64,000 bases of DNA, from NCBI GenBank assembly GCA_910586215.1, contig CAJUGH010000005.1, positions 108,000-171,999 on the forward strand, read 5' to 3'. The first letter of the stretch is position 1, and the number at the start of each line of letters is the position of its first letter. The notes under the pieces were generated by a model. The model was not told where the DNA came from and did no database searches. It was given only the letters and a program-made list of their open reading frames with translations. Of the stretch, positions 8,157-17,425 are shown piece after piece. The DNA comes from an uncultured Acetatifactor sp. Its GTDB lineage: Bacteria > Bacillota > Clostridia > Lachnospirales > Lachnospiraceae. A program made the position numbers and the translations under genes.

Positions 8157-9299
8157 GTGGAAAGATTAAAACTGATGACCATTATCGGCACCAGGCCGGA
8201 GATCATCCGGCTGTCCGAGGTGATCAAAAAGTGCGACAGATATTTTGACCAGGTATTGGTGCATACCGGGCAGAATTATGACTATACATTGAACCAGATT
8301 TTCTTCGAAGATCTGGGACTGCGACAACCGGATTACTACCTGGATGCAGTGGGCAGAGACCTGGGAGAGACCATCGGCAATATGATTGCAAAAAGTTACA
8401 GGCTGATGACTGAACTGGCGCCGGACGCATTCCTGGTGCTGGGGGACACCAATTCTGCCCTGGCGGCCATCTCCGCAAAGCGCCTTAAGATACCCATCTT
8501 CCATATGGAGGCCGGGAACCGCTGCTTTGATGAGAATCTGCCGGAGGAGACCAACCGGCGGATCGTGGACCACATAGCGGATGTGAATCTCTGCTACAGC
8601 GAGCATGCCCGGCGATACCTGAATGCAGAAGGGACCGCCAGGGAGAGAACTTATGTGACGGGCTCCCCCATGGCAGAAGTGCTCTCGGCTAATCTGCGGA
8701 AAATAGAGGCCAGCAAGGTGTTGGAGACCCTGGGCCTGGAAAAAGGAAAGTATATCCTGCTGTCTGCCCACCGGGAGGAAAATATTGACCAGGAGAAGAA
8801 CTTTTTTGCATTGATGGAAGCAGTCAATGCTATGGCAGAAACTTACCAGATGCCTATCATTTACAGCACCCATCCCAGGAGCAGGAAGTTCATTGAACAG
8901 AGGCATTTCCAGTTCCATCCCCTGGTGAGGAGCCTGCAGCCTTTTGGGTTTTCAGACTATAATCATCTGCAGATGCATGCCTTCTGCGTGGTGTCTGACA
9001 GCGGTACCCTGCCTGAGGAAGCCGCCTATTTTAACACAAAAGGGATACCATTTCCAGCAGTGTGTATCCGGACTTCCACGGAACGTCCGGAAGCCATTGA
9101 CAAGGGGATTTTTCTCCTGGGCGGAATCACATCCAGGCAGGTACTCCAGGCCGTGGACATGGCGGTAGGGATGAATGCGGCGGGAGACTTTGGCGCGGAT
9201 GTGCCCAATTATGTGGATGAAAATGTCAGCACGAAAGTGGTGAAAATCATCCAGGGCTATACAGGGATTGTGAATAAGATGGTGTGGAGAAAAGAGTGA
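8157..9299 (+). CDS. fnlC: UDP-N-acetylglucosamine 2-epimerase family, FnlC/CapG/WbjD
   Basis: 380 residues, the third enzyme giving UDP-N-acetyl-L-fucosamine by C2 epimerisation. Family motifs are IIGTRPEIIRLS near the N-terminus, HTGQNYDYTLN, HMEAGNRCFDE, SAHREENID and SDSGTLPEEAAYF, as in CapG. I prefer the GTG at 8157, which has GGGAG eight bases upstream and gives the family-typical N-terminus VERLKLMTIIGTRPE; ATG at 8142 is the alternative. A 132-bp gap separates it from fnlB, and four hairpins follow its stop, so the fnlABC transcript may end or be attenuated there. Confidence 0.92.
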   Translation: MERLKLMTIIGTRPEIIRLSEVIKKCDRYFDQVLVHTGQNYDYTLNQIFFEDLGLRQPDYYLDAVGRDLGETIGNMIAKSYRLMTELAPDAFLVLGDTNSALAAISAKRLKIPIFHMEAGNRCFDENLPEETNRRIVDHIADVNLCYSEHARRYLNAEGTARERTYVTGSPMAEVLSANLRKIEASKVLETLGLEKGKYILLSAHREENIDQEKNFFALMEAVNAMAETYQMPIIYSTHPRSRKFIEQRHFQFHPLVRSLQPFGFSDYNHLQMHAFCVVSDSGTLPEEAAYFNTKGIPFPAVCIRTSTERPEAIDKGIFLLGGITSRQVLQAVDMAVGMNAAGDFGADVPNYVDENVSTKVVKIIQGYTGIVNKMVWRKE

Positions 9300-9301
9300 G
9301 A

Positions 9302-9426
9302 AGAAGTTCTAAGTGTCCAAAATGCGTACGCTAAGAACTTCTACGGCGCAAAATAGCGCCTTTCTCACTCTGAAAAACGCAAGGGCAGCGTTTTTCTCAC
9401 GTATTGTTTGTGCCGCTGAAGCGGCA
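9302..9426 (+). promoter_or_regulatory. Four tandem hairpins between fnlC and the wzz-like gene
   Basis: Consecutive perfect stems: AGAAGTTCT/AGAACTTCT (9302-9310 with 9334-9342); GGCGC/GCGCC (9345-9349 with 9356-9360, followed by TTTCTC); AAAAACGC/GCGTTTTT (9373-9380 with 9388-9395); TGCCGCT/AGCGGCA (9411-9417 with 9420-9426, 2-nt loop). The second and third resemble intrinsic terminators. They could end fnlABC transcription, attenuate wzz/wzy, or be a mobile palindromic repeat. Confidence 0.55.
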
Positions 9427-9481
9427 TGACGGGAAGAGTGAACGGAATGAAGATTTTCTAAGGCAAGAAAAGGATATAAGG

Positions 9482-10937
9482 ATGAGAGAAGAAAGTAAGG
9501 ATAGAGAAATTAATCTAATAGATTTGCTGGCAGAGGTTCTGCTGCATTGGAGAGGAATCATTGTGGCAATGTTGATAGGGGGGGGTACTGCTGGGTGCAC
9601 TCAGTTATGTGCGGGAGTATCAAGTCCTAAAGGAACAGGCGGATCAAGAAAATGCCTTGCAGATCCAGTCAGAACAGGAACGAATAATCCTGGGAAATCA
9701 GTTGAGTGCCGGACTGACGGATCTGCAACTGCGGAGAGTGAATTATGTTATTACACATGAGAAATTATACAGGGATAAAGCAAATTACCTGGAGCATTCC
9801 GTTCTGATGCTGTTGGATCCCAATGACATCAGAAAAGCAGAATTGACTTGTTATGTGGCTTGTGATGACAGGCAGCAAAGTTATGACATCGAGAAAGTGT
9901 ATGAAGAACTCATACAAAGCAGTGAGGCAATGGAGTATATCACAACGCAGATGGATGGTGATTCTGTGGATATCAGTGAAGTGGTAACCATAGACAGGAA
10001 TGGAAGTCAGGCCATGGGTGGAACAAATAGTTTTAAAGTGGAAGTATTCCACTATAAGGAGGAAGACTGCCGGAAGATTGCCCAGGCATTGATTGCCTAT
10101 ATGGGGGAGAAGCAGGATGCATTGTCAAAAACATTAGGAGATCACAGGATAGAGGTCATCAACCAGGCCTTTACTGTGGTGGCTGACCTGGATATCCTGG
10201 AGAGACAGAGGGAATTCCGGAAGGACATGGATGCCCTGGAAGATATTGTAGTGAGGAATAAAGATGCATTCTCACCAGAAGAAATGTTGTATTACCAATA
10301 TCTGCTAGGCGATGGACAGAATGAGACAGGGGAGAGTATCACGGAAGCGGACACGCCAGGAACCCCTATGGTGAGTAAAAAATACATACTGCTGGGGATG
10401 GGATTGGCGGCCTTTGTATATATGCTTCTGATTGTTGCATGCTATGTGATGAATACCAGGCTGCGTATTACGGATCAGTTGCAGGAAATCTATGGCATAC
10501 AGCAGCTTGGTACCATTCCGGCCCAGAACGAATCCAGAAGATTATTTTGCTTTGTGGATAAGAGGATATTGCGTCTGCGGGAGGGAAAGCAGCGTACTTT
10601 TTCTGCTGCAAGGGCATTGGATCTTGCAACCACAGCGGTAAAACTGGTGGCACAAAAAGAAGTGGACAGGGAGATCTGCCTAATGGGGTGTGGTTTACAG
10701 GGACAGTCTCTGACGGTCTGTGAGACGATAAGAGAGACATTGGGGAAAGATAAGATACAGGTGGGGATAATAAACAATGTGCTCTATGATGTGCAGGCCA
10801 TGGAGAAACTGGAGAGTGTGAAGGGCGTAGTGCTGGTAGAACAGGCGGGCGAGACGCGCTATAGTGAGATCGCTGCTGAACTGGAACTGTTAGAGAGACA
10901 GAATATTAAAGTCTTAGGCGGCATTGTAGTGGAATAA
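9482..10937 (+). CDS. Wzz-like chain-length regulator with degenerate kinase-like tail, frameshifted at G8
   Basis: The gene starts at ATG 9482 (AAGGA upstream) with a Wzz-type N-terminus, EINLIDLLAEVLLHW then a membrane helix. Frame is lost at eight G residues (9578-9585); with seven the protein reads on as IGGVLLGALSYVREYQ and continues to 10937, about 484 residues. The middle is a coiled-coil periplasmic-type segment, and a second membrane helix follows (YILLGMGLAAFVYMLLIVAC). The last 150 residues resemble a shortened tyrosine-kinase domain: GCGLQGQS where Walker A should be, then GVVLVEQAGETRYSEI and KVLGGIVVE. Walker A lacks GKS, so catalysis is unlikely. As given, translation ends prematurely; the downstream part could only initiate at GTG 9609. 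Likely partner of the following Wzy. Confidence 0.72.
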
Positions 10938-10960
10938 TCTTTGGTGTGGAGGAGAACAGG

Positions 10961-12583
10961 TTGGGAGATAAGTCTGGGGCAGGGAGAAAAGGATATTGGC
11001 TTAGGATATGGTACATGGTATGCTTTTTGGCCCTTGGCATTATTGACCAGCGGAGAGGAAGCGCTGCGGGAGCGGTCCAGATGACGGCGGCCAATATGGT
11101 GGGCATTGTATTGGCGGCAATGTTGGTTCCCTCTTTGGATAAGGACAGGTTTAGGCACAGGATATACATGTATTGGTCAGCGCTTGCCGCTTTGGGAGGA
11201 ACCCTGGCGGCGGCCTGGGGCTGGCAGAATTGGCTGTATAAAGGCCAATGGCTGACAGGGGTAGCCAATGTAGTTGTATGGGGCTATCTGGTGATTTACC
11301 TGATAAGGGGATGGAAGGAACTGGCCGTGAAAGAAAAGCTGCTTCGCCCTTTTCCCCTGGGTATATGTGCAATGCTGTTATGGATGACGGTCTCCGTGCA
11401 CGAGGGGATTGTACCTTTATGGTACCTGCTTTTATATGTATGCTGGTACATAATCGGCATTCCAAAAGAGAATCGGAGGGACTATTTTCAAGGACTGCTG
11501 AACGGGACTATTTTATGGTTCTTTGTTCAGCAGGGTATTGCTTTCGGATTCAGGCCATATGACTATGTGAGGTATAGAGGATTATATGCTGGCGAGACCC
11601 AGAATGGGTTGTTTTACATGATTGCATATTGTGCTTTTATATGCAAATGGCTTTGGTTAAAACAGGAAAAAAAGAACAGATTATTGGCGTGCGGATGCTT
11701 TCTCATGGCAGCAGTGTGCGTCAGTTTCACATTATATACTGGCGGCAGGGCACCTGTTCTGGGCATTGGAATGGCTTCTGCTGTTGCGTATATTTGGTAT
11801 TACCTTGTCTGCAGGAAATCTTTCTACAGGCTGCTGGGACGTGGTATATTGTTTGTGCTATGTATTGCCATTTCTTTTCCGGTGGTATACAAAGCCATTC
11901 GGTATTTTCCCACAATATTGCACCATCCGATCTGGTTCGAAGGAGAGTACAGCGAGGAGAAAAGCGTCCGGTCATTTGATCCGCCGGATAGTGAGCGATA
12001 TATTTCTTTTGAAAAAGCATTCGATGAGAATATAGGCAGGATGTTGTCTGCATTGGGAATAAACTGGTATGAATGGAAGGACAGGATCAAGTATACACCG
12101 TGGGGAATGAAGGTTTTTGCCAAGGAGGCAGGAGAACCGGGAGATACACCGGAGAATCCTTTCAGACCAGAGGGAATTGATTACAGTAGTTCTGTGGGGG
12201 TTCGGAAGGTAATATACACATATTATTGCAGGCACTTGAATCTGCTGGGGCATAGTCGTGCTGCTGGGGCATTTTATATATCGGAGGGTGAGCCTGTTGT
12301 GCATGCACATAATATGTTCCTGCAGATGGCATATGATTATGGGATTCCGGCAGGAATATTGTTTGTATATCTTTATCTTTATAGTATATATTGGACCTTG
12401 AAATGTTGTGGCTGGGAGAGTAAAGTGCAGGTAGTTTTTCTGGTGGCTATTCTGGTATTCGGCTTTTTTGAGATGGCAGTTGTTTTGGGACAGATTACAT
12501 TATCTTTGCTGGGCATTATGTTTTGCCTTGTGGGAAAGGAGAAAGAATTACCTAATAAATCGGAGGTGCCAAAGACAATATGA
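10961..12583 (+). CDS. wzy: O-antigen/capsule polymerase-like membrane protein (Wzy/O-antigen ligase family)
   Basis: About 540 residues with some eleven hydrophobic helices and one large extracytoplasmic loop (roughly 330-430) ending in the family-typical HAHNMFLQMAYDYGIPAG. This is the topology of Wzy/WaaL-type enzymes that polymerise or ligate lipid-linked glycans. I take TTG at 10961 as start because GGAGGAG lies six bases before it; GTG at 10946 would place that ribosome site inside the gene. The gene sits 23 bases after the Wzz-like gene and overlaps the TIR gene by 4 bp (ATGA). Base composition is more A+T rich than fnlABC, in keeping with serotype-specific exchange. Sugar specificity is unknown. 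Confidence 0.78.
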   Translation: MGDKSGAGRKGYWLRIWYMVCFLALGIIDQRRGSAAGAVQMTAANMVGIVLAAMLVPSLDKDRFRHRIYMYWSALAALGGTLAAAWGWQNWLYKGQWLTGVANVVVWGYLVIYLIRGWKELAVKEKLLRPFPLGICAMLLWMTVSVHEGIVPLWYLLLYVCWYIIGIPKENRRDYFQGLLNGTILWFFVQQGIAFGFRPYDYVRYRGLYAGETQNGLFYMIAYCAFICKWLWLKQEKKNRLLACGCFLMAAVCVSFTLYTGGRAPVLGIGMASAVAYIWYYLVCRKSFYRLLGRGILFVLCIAISFPVVYKAIRYFPTILHHPIWFEGEYSEEKSVRSFDPPDSERYISFEKAFDENIGRMLSALGINWYEWKDRIKYTPWGMKVFAKEAGEPGDTPENPFRPEGIDYSSSVGVRKVIYTYYCRHLNLLGHSRAAGAFYISEGEPVVHAHNMFLQMAYDYGIPAGILFVYLYLYSIYWTLKCCGWESKVQVVFLVAILVFGFFEMAVVLGQITLSLLGIMFCLVGKEKELPNKSEVPKTI

Positions 12584-14445
12584 CCTCGAAATACGACATA
12601 TTCATTTCCTACCGCCGGGACGGCGGGGAATCCACGGCCAGGATTATACGGGACAAGCTCACGGAACAGGGCTACCGGGTCTTCCTGGATGTGGAGTCCC
12701 TGCGGTCCGGGGATTTCAATGCGAAGCTGTATTCGGTCATAGAGGAATGCAAAGACTTCCTGCTGATCCTGCCGCCTGGAGGCCTTGACCGCTGTGGCAG
12801 CGAGGACGACTGGGTCCGGCGGGAGGCAGAGTATGCCTTGGAACGGGAGAAGAATGTGATCCCTGTCATGCTGCGGGGATTTGCCTTTCCGGACAGCCTT
12901 CCGGCATCCCTGGAAGGCCTGCGGTACAAAAATGGAATAGAATCCAATTTCCAGTTTTTTGATGCTTTTATAGACAAACTGCAGAGCTTCCTGTATGCAA
13001 AACCCAGCCTGGCGGGGCGGCTGCGCTGGAGGCCATGGTATGGCGTGGTGGCAGCATCCCTGGTTCTTCTGGTACTGGCAGCAGCCATTGGCATTGGCAT
13101 CACCACATGGGGCAGACGGGAGGAGCCATTATATCCGGAAACAGCCAGCGAGAAGAATTTAACAGGCAGCCTGCTCTATTATGTGCAGAACAATATGGTG
13201 CAGATGGAGCAGGCCGTAGAATATCTGGACGATGCATACCTGGCCTGCGAGCAGTACCTGGACCATCCGGAAGAGGGAGATCGGACGGCCCTTCTGGCAG
13301 AACTCCAGGGAAAGAGAAGAATGCTCTACCAGATGGATGTAAGCATAAGCCAGATGCCGGAGGAACTGTATACAGGGCTGCAGGATTCCCCGTTCTCTGT
13401 GGCGGATGCCACGGCACTGTACGACCATCTGGAACTGTTTGTAGAAAACAGTATCGGCAGTATCTATTTCCTGGAGTTCCTAACGGATCCGGACACATAC
13501 CTTGACTGGAAGACCAAGATGAATGTCCTGCAGAATTACAGGGAGATACTTCAAGAAGAGATGAAGATCATGGCGTGGGACATCAATAACCTGCTGCTTC
13601 CTGTGGAGAATCCAGAGGTGCTGAAATCATTCCAATATGAGTTCCTGCCACAATTGTACTACATACCGCTGCAGGCATCCCACTGGAGCACTGACAAGGA
13701 ACTTCTTGCCAGTGAGGCAGAGAAAAGCTGGAATGCCATTTCCAGGGTCATGGAACGGGTGGGCCTGCTGATCGGGGAGAGCAACATGGAACTACTGCAG
13801 GAGAGGGCCGGACTGATACGGGATCTGATGGAGGACGGCATGTCCCTGGAAGAGGCAGAAGGACAGGTAGGGCAGCTTCTGGGAAAGAGCCAGCTTCTGG
13901 CAGAGAAAAAAGCCCAGTTGCAGCAGGAAAAACAGCGTCTGGAGGAAATGCTGGAGGAAGCCAGACAGAAATTTGCACCCCGGGAGGAGGACGGTACAGG
14001 CACTTTGTGGAACAAGATGCGCCGCTTTATGAACCTGGGGCTGTATGATGAGGCAGAGAAGTGTGTGGAGGCATATAGGGAAAAGACACAGGGAGAAGAT
14101 CCCCATACAGAGGAGTACTGTGAGGCGGCAGTCCGGCTGATCCGCAATGCAGGCAGGACGGGCATTGATTATGGCCTCCTGGTAATCGGATATGAGCAGG
14201 AACAGCAGGAGAACAGTTCCTATCAGATCGGTGATGTGATCATTGCAGTCAACGGTACGCCCAGCCACAATTTCGAGGAGTTCAGCCGGCTAAGGGAAAC
14301 AGCCATGGGGGAAGACACCTATACCGTGACGGTACTTCGTGCTACAGGGGAGGAAGGCGGCTATCTGGAGCAGGTGGAACTGACAGTTTCCGTGGAGTCT
14401 CCTAAAGTGTTGATGTGTGAGATGACGGATAAGGTATATCCTTAA
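12580..14445 (+). CDS. TIR domain - membrane helix - coiled coil - PDZ protein
   Basis: 621 residues. The N-terminal TIR domain (about 4-135) has YDIFISYRR, the FLDVESLRSGDF loop and DWVRRE with E82 at the place of the catalytic glutamate of NAD-cleaving TIRs. One membrane helix spans about 155-177. The remainder is helical, including a coiled coil near 430-465, then a PDZ-like domain (about 528-605) with YQIGDVIIAVNGTPSHNFEEF. The start lies in an ATGA overlap with wzy and has GGAGGTG upstream, so it is translationally coupled to the polymerase. TIR should be cytoplasmic, the rest outside. An NADase effector triggered by envelope or glycan-export disturbance is a possibility; a signalling scaffold is the alternative. 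Confidence 0.8.
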   Translation: MTSKYDIFISYRRDGGESTARIIRDKLTEQGYRVFLDVESLRSGDFNAKLYSVIEECKDFLLILPPGGLDRCGSEDDWVRREAEYALEREKNVIPVMLRGFAFPDSLPASLEGLRYKNGIESNFQFFDAFIDKLQSFLYAKPSLAGRLRWRPWYGVVAASLVLLVLAAAIGIGITTWGRREEPLYPETASEKNLTGSLLYYVQNNMVQMEQAVEYLDDAYLACEQYLDHPEEGDRTALLAELQGKRRMLYQMDVSISQMPEELYTGLQDSPFSVADATALYDHLELFVENSIGSIYFLEFLTDPDTYLDWKTKMNVLQNYREILQEEMKIMAWDINNLLLPVENPEVLKSFQYEFLPQLYYIPLQASHWSTDKELLASEAEKSWNAISRVMERVGLLIGESNMELLQERAGLIRDLMEDGMSLEEAEGQVGQLLGKSQLLAEKKAQLQQEKQRLEEMLEEARQKFAPREEDGTGTLWNKMRRFMNLGLYDEAEKCVEAYREKTQGEDPHTEEYCEAAVRLIRNAGRTGIDYGLLVIGYEQEQQENSSYQIGDVIIAVNGTPSHNFEEFSRLRETAMGEDTYTVTVLRATGEEGGYLEQVELTVSVESPKVLMCEMTDKVYP

Positions 14446-16088
14446 AAGTGATTGTTTGCATATAGTACCATACCGTCATTTTCAAGAAGGCAGGTATATC
14501 CTGCTTCTATACACTGTCTTTCGATTTCTCCACCAGATACTACATAGATATATTTGCTTTGAAGAGAGGTAAAATGTTCCATGACATAATCATAAGTGCA
14601 ACAACTAATGCCAAATCCCGCTGGCAGTGCATATAAGAACTGCCATTCTGTGGTAGCTGGCTGGCCATCTACCATATCTCCCAACACCCATATAATTACA
14701 TTTCCATAATTGGGGGAAGGGTTTTCTTGATCTAGAAGGAGGCTCTTAGACAATGTTTCCTGCCAATGTTCTATGGAAGCATGACGTTCAGGCTGTGTAA
14801 AAGGAATCTGATAATGTGCCTTATAGGCATAAAGATACGTGAACAATGTAGCGATAATCACTATCTGGAGGGGGAATTTTTTCCTCACAAGGGTGGCAAA
14901 AACAAATATTTCGGCAGCGATAAAAATGGACAGGTGCCGTCCGCCTTCAGGAAGTTTATACATTAGAAGTACAGCGACAAGCATAACCATGGAACTAAGT
15001 AATAAGTGTATCTCAACGGCCAGAATATCGCCGGAAATAGGGGGCTGTCGTAGCAGGGATTTAGGTAGGTTGCTTTTTTTCCTGCAAGATTTCCGCTGAT
15101 GACGCTGATACAAGTGGCATGAACATTGTATTAACAGTGCAAGGAAACATATGGAATAGCCGGCATAAAAGGTTCCGGCAGACAATCCGGAACGGAAGGC
15201 TTCTATGATGTAGGAGAAGAAATTTCGCCCGCTGGAATAAAGGGCTTTTAAGGTATAATAAGCGCCATCAAGTAGTCCCTGCTCGAAAAATGCCGTGATC
15301 CAGTCCGTGAAAAATAGAGGACCAAAATAGGCTGCTCCCAAGTAATGGTTAATGTAGAAATATAAACCTGAGACACCTGCCAGAATAAGAAAGGAACAGG
15401 CCCAACGTTTATATTTGCCTGATTTATCGTGGCTTTCATGAAGCCAGAAATAAATAGGTAGAAATAGGAACAATATCAGATAAGGACGCATTAATGTCAT
15501 GAGACAGGAAAGCAAAAATAAGAAGACAAGTGCGTAGGAACGCTTCGTGTGTACATATTGAAAGACAAAAGCGTAAAAAAGAATCAAGGTACAAAAACAG
15601 GTAATCTCACTCATTCCGGACAACATGTAACGGATAAAGGGTATATATGGGCAAAATAGCAATGCCAGGCTGGTTAATTGTACCCAGTTCGGTTTTACGA
15701 GGTAGACGAACAGGAAGCAGGTCAGGGATAGAAGCACAATATTGCAGAAAATGGGGGACATTATGTTCCAGCCAAATAGGATCCCCCATATAATCCAGGG
15801 CAGCATTAATACAGGACTCCACGCAGCAAAAGAAAGCTTTAATGCATGGCTCTCATTAAAGCCAAAATAGCCCAGGGGATATCCGTAATGCAGGACACCC
15901 TCTACCTGTTTATAGTAGAAAAGTTCATCATTCCAGTTGGAACATGGTAAGTATACATCTTTTAACATAAATCCCTTTGAATTGCAGTATAGTATACAGC
16001 ATATTGCAGGCAATGACGCAAGAAGTAATGCCTTTATAAAAATATGAAGCTGATTATTATGTGAACATAAGTTACGAAAATATCTCAT
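14442..16088 (-). CDS. Large multi-pass membrane protein, GT-C-like
   Basis: 548 residues if begun at ATG 16088, which has GGGGG six bases upstream and gives MRYFRNLCSHN before the first helix; a start 43 codons earlier has no ribosome site. About ten to twelve membrane segments. It is a clear paralogue of the plus-strand gene at 37658-39262: both share WNDELFYYKQVE, YGYFGFNESHALKLSFAAW and the C-terminal GISCC and SGGE blocks. The acidic ELFYYKQVE loop after the first helix is placed like the catalytic loop of GT-C glycosyltransferases. Codon use is much more A+T rich than the paralogue, suggesting separate acquisition. It converges on the TIR gene with a 4-bp overlap. Confidence 0.7.
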   Translation of the reverse strand: MRYFRNLCSHNNQLHIFIKALLLASLPAICCILYCNSKGFMLKDVYLPCSNWNDELFYYKQVEGVLHYGYPLGYFGFNESHALKLSFAAWSPVLMLPWIIWGILFGWNIMSPIFCNIVLLSLTCFLFVYLVKPNWVQLTSLALLFCPYIPFIRYMLSGMSEITCFCTLILFYAFVFQYVHTKRSYALVFLFLLSCLMTLMRPYLILFLFLPIYFWLHESHDKSGKYKRWACSFLILAGVSGLYFYINHYLGAAYFGPLFFTDWITAFFEQGLLDGAYYTLKALYSSGRNFFSYIIEAFRSGLSAGTFYAGYSICFLALLIQCSCHLYQRHQRKSCRKKSNLPKSLLRQPPISGDILAVEIHLLLSSMVMLVAVLLMYKLPEGGRHLSIFIAAEIFVFATLVRKKFPLQIVIIATLFTYLYAYKAHYQIPFTQPERHASIEHWQETLSKSLLLDQENPSPNYGNVIIWVLGDMVDGQPATTEWQFLYALPAGFGISCCTYDYVMEHFTSLQSKYIYVVSGGEIERQCIEAGYTCLLENDGMVLYANNHF

Positions 16089-16219
16089 ATTTATCCCCCG
16101 TTTGGTGGGCCTTAGTTCCGTATATGCCCTCTGATGCCAGACCATCAGGTCTGGCATTGAAAGGTTACTTCCAAACTGACACCTGGATCTTTGGGTCCGT
16201 TTCAGCAGACATACCAATA

Positions 16220-16247
16220 AACATCTGGAGGCTTATTCCCAGATGTT
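16220..16247. other. 9-bp inverted repeat in the 16089-16488 gap
   Basis: AACATCTGG (16220-16228) and CCAGATGTT (16239-16247) pair around a 10-nt loop. There is no T-run on either side. The 400-bp gap otherwise holds a second hairpin and the promoter of the Rpn-like gene. Confidence 0.3.
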
Positions 16248-16321
16248 ATCCATTCAAATATGCCAAATTATATATATGATGTATTTTACACCATGTGCCC
16301 GTGATTTGAAAAGGAAAACTT

Positions 16322-16349
16322 TTCATATGTTGCGAAAGCAACATATGAA
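16322..16349. other. Perfect 12-bp hairpin with GAAA tetraloop
   Basis: TTCATATGTTGC (16322-16333), GAAA, GCAACATATGAA (16338-16349). On the minus strand it is followed by a T-rich stretch and could terminate minus-strand transcription; on the plus strand it lies about 75 bases before the Rpn promoter and might be a protein-binding dyad. Confidence 0.4.
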
Positions 16350-16424
16350 TGATAAGATATAAGCCTATGTACCAGGCTATGTTAGGACAGGGTGGGCAAT
16401 GAAACAACCCTGGGAAACAGTATC

Positions 16425-16454
16425 TTGACAGGCAGTATGATATTCCCTTATAAT
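16425..16454 (+). promoter_or_regulatory. Consensus promoter of the Rpn-like gene
   Basis: TTGACA (16425-16430) and TATAAT (16449-16454), both perfect, 18 bp apart; the start codon is 34 bases downstream. Confidence 0.7.
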
Positions 16455-16488
16455 AAATACAGATAAAGAAAAACAGGAGGTGATGCCA

Positions 16489-17418
16489 ATGGGGGAGCAC
16501 ATGGAGAAGACATCCATACAGTGGCATCCGGGTTTTTATGGCGCCGCAGAACTGGAACTGATATCCAACAAGGATGTGTTGGAATTCCAGCGGGAATACA
16601 ACCTTAGCAAGGAACCTTTGCGCATGGATCTGCTGATCATCAAAAAACTTGCAGACGTGCGCATAGAAAATGAGATTGGACATATTTTTAAAAGATATAA
16701 TGTTGTGGTATATAAGAGCCCGGAGGATGGGCTTTCCATTGACGATTACTTTAAGACACTGGGATATACATGCCTGTACAAGGGAATGGGCAGTACAGTG
16801 AACCAGGTACGGGAGGAAGAACTGACGATATCCGTCTTCCGTGAGGCATATCCCCGGGAACTGTTCCAGGCCCTGGGCAGGTCCGGCCGGATGGTGGAAG
16901 AACGCTATCCGGGGATCTATTATGTCCATGGCAATGTGCTTTTTGATACCCAGGTCGTAGTGACCAGCCGCCTGGGGAAGGAAGCGCACAGTGGCCTTAG
17001 GGTACTTTCTAAGAATGCAGGAAAAGAAGACATAATGGCATTTATAGAGAAGGTCAAGTGCCTGGTGGAACCAGGGGACAGGGATAATGCAGATGCAGTC
17101 CTGCAGGTCAGCATTGCAGCCAATGAAGGATTATATCAGGAAGTCAGGAGGGATTTGGGTATGTGCGAAGCCTTGAGAGAATTAATGAAGGATGTGATTG
17201 ATGCGGAAATTGCTGAGAAAGTGGCTAAAGGACGGGAAGAAGCAAAGAAAGAAGGAAGGGAAGAAGGAAGGGAAGAAGGAAGGGAAAAGGGGTCAGACAG
17301 TGCAACGCTTTTGGCCATCAGGAACTTGATGGATACAATGAAATGGACTGCAGACCAGGCAATGGAAGCTATAAAAATTCCACAGGCAGACCGGGACAGG
17401 TATGCAGCAATGCTTTAG
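16489..17418 (+). CDS. Rpn/PD-(D/E)XK nuclease-like protein
   Basis: 309 residues. The N-terminal half (about 1-140) has a PD-(D/E)XK-like arrangement: an EFQREYNLSKEPLRMDLLII block with the acidic Asp and a following lysine, then IENEIGHIFKRYNVVVYKSPE. The C-terminal part is helical and includes an EGREEGREEGREKG linker encoded by three perfect 12-bp repeats. This architecture is common in Rpn-type recombination-promoting nucleases and related Lachnospiraceae hypotheticals. ATG 16489 is chosen because AGGAGG ends eight bases earlier; two upstream in-frame starts are too close to that site. It has its own promoter and is monocistronic. Function in this organism is unproven. Confidence 0.6.
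   Translation: MGEHMEKTSIQWHPGFYGAAELELISNKDVLEFQREYNLSKEPLRMDLLIIKKLADVRIENEIGHIFKRYNVVVYKSPEDGLSIDDYFKTLGYTCLYKGMGSTVNQVREEELTISVFREAYPRELFQALGRSGRMVEERYPGIYYVHGNVLFDTQVVVTSRLGKEAHSGLRVLSKNAGKEDIMAFIEKVKCLVEPGDRDNADAVLQVSIAANEGLYQEVRRDLGMCEALRELMKDVIDAEIAEKVAKGREEAKKEGREEGREEGREKGSDSATLLAIRNLMDTMKWTADQAMEAIKIPQADRDRYAAML
17251..17286 (+). repeat. Three tandem copies of a 12-bp repeat
   Basis: GAAGGAAGGGAA is repeated three times without mismatch inside the Rpn-like gene, encoding an EGRE linker. Because the unit is a multiple of three, copy-number changes alter linker length only. Confidence 0.85.
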
Positions 17419-17425
17419 GCAACCG

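Noticed and set aside
17240..17292. CRISPR-like or regulatory repeat
   Set aside because: The repeats are 12-bp, coding and in frame within the Rpn-like gene, without spacers.
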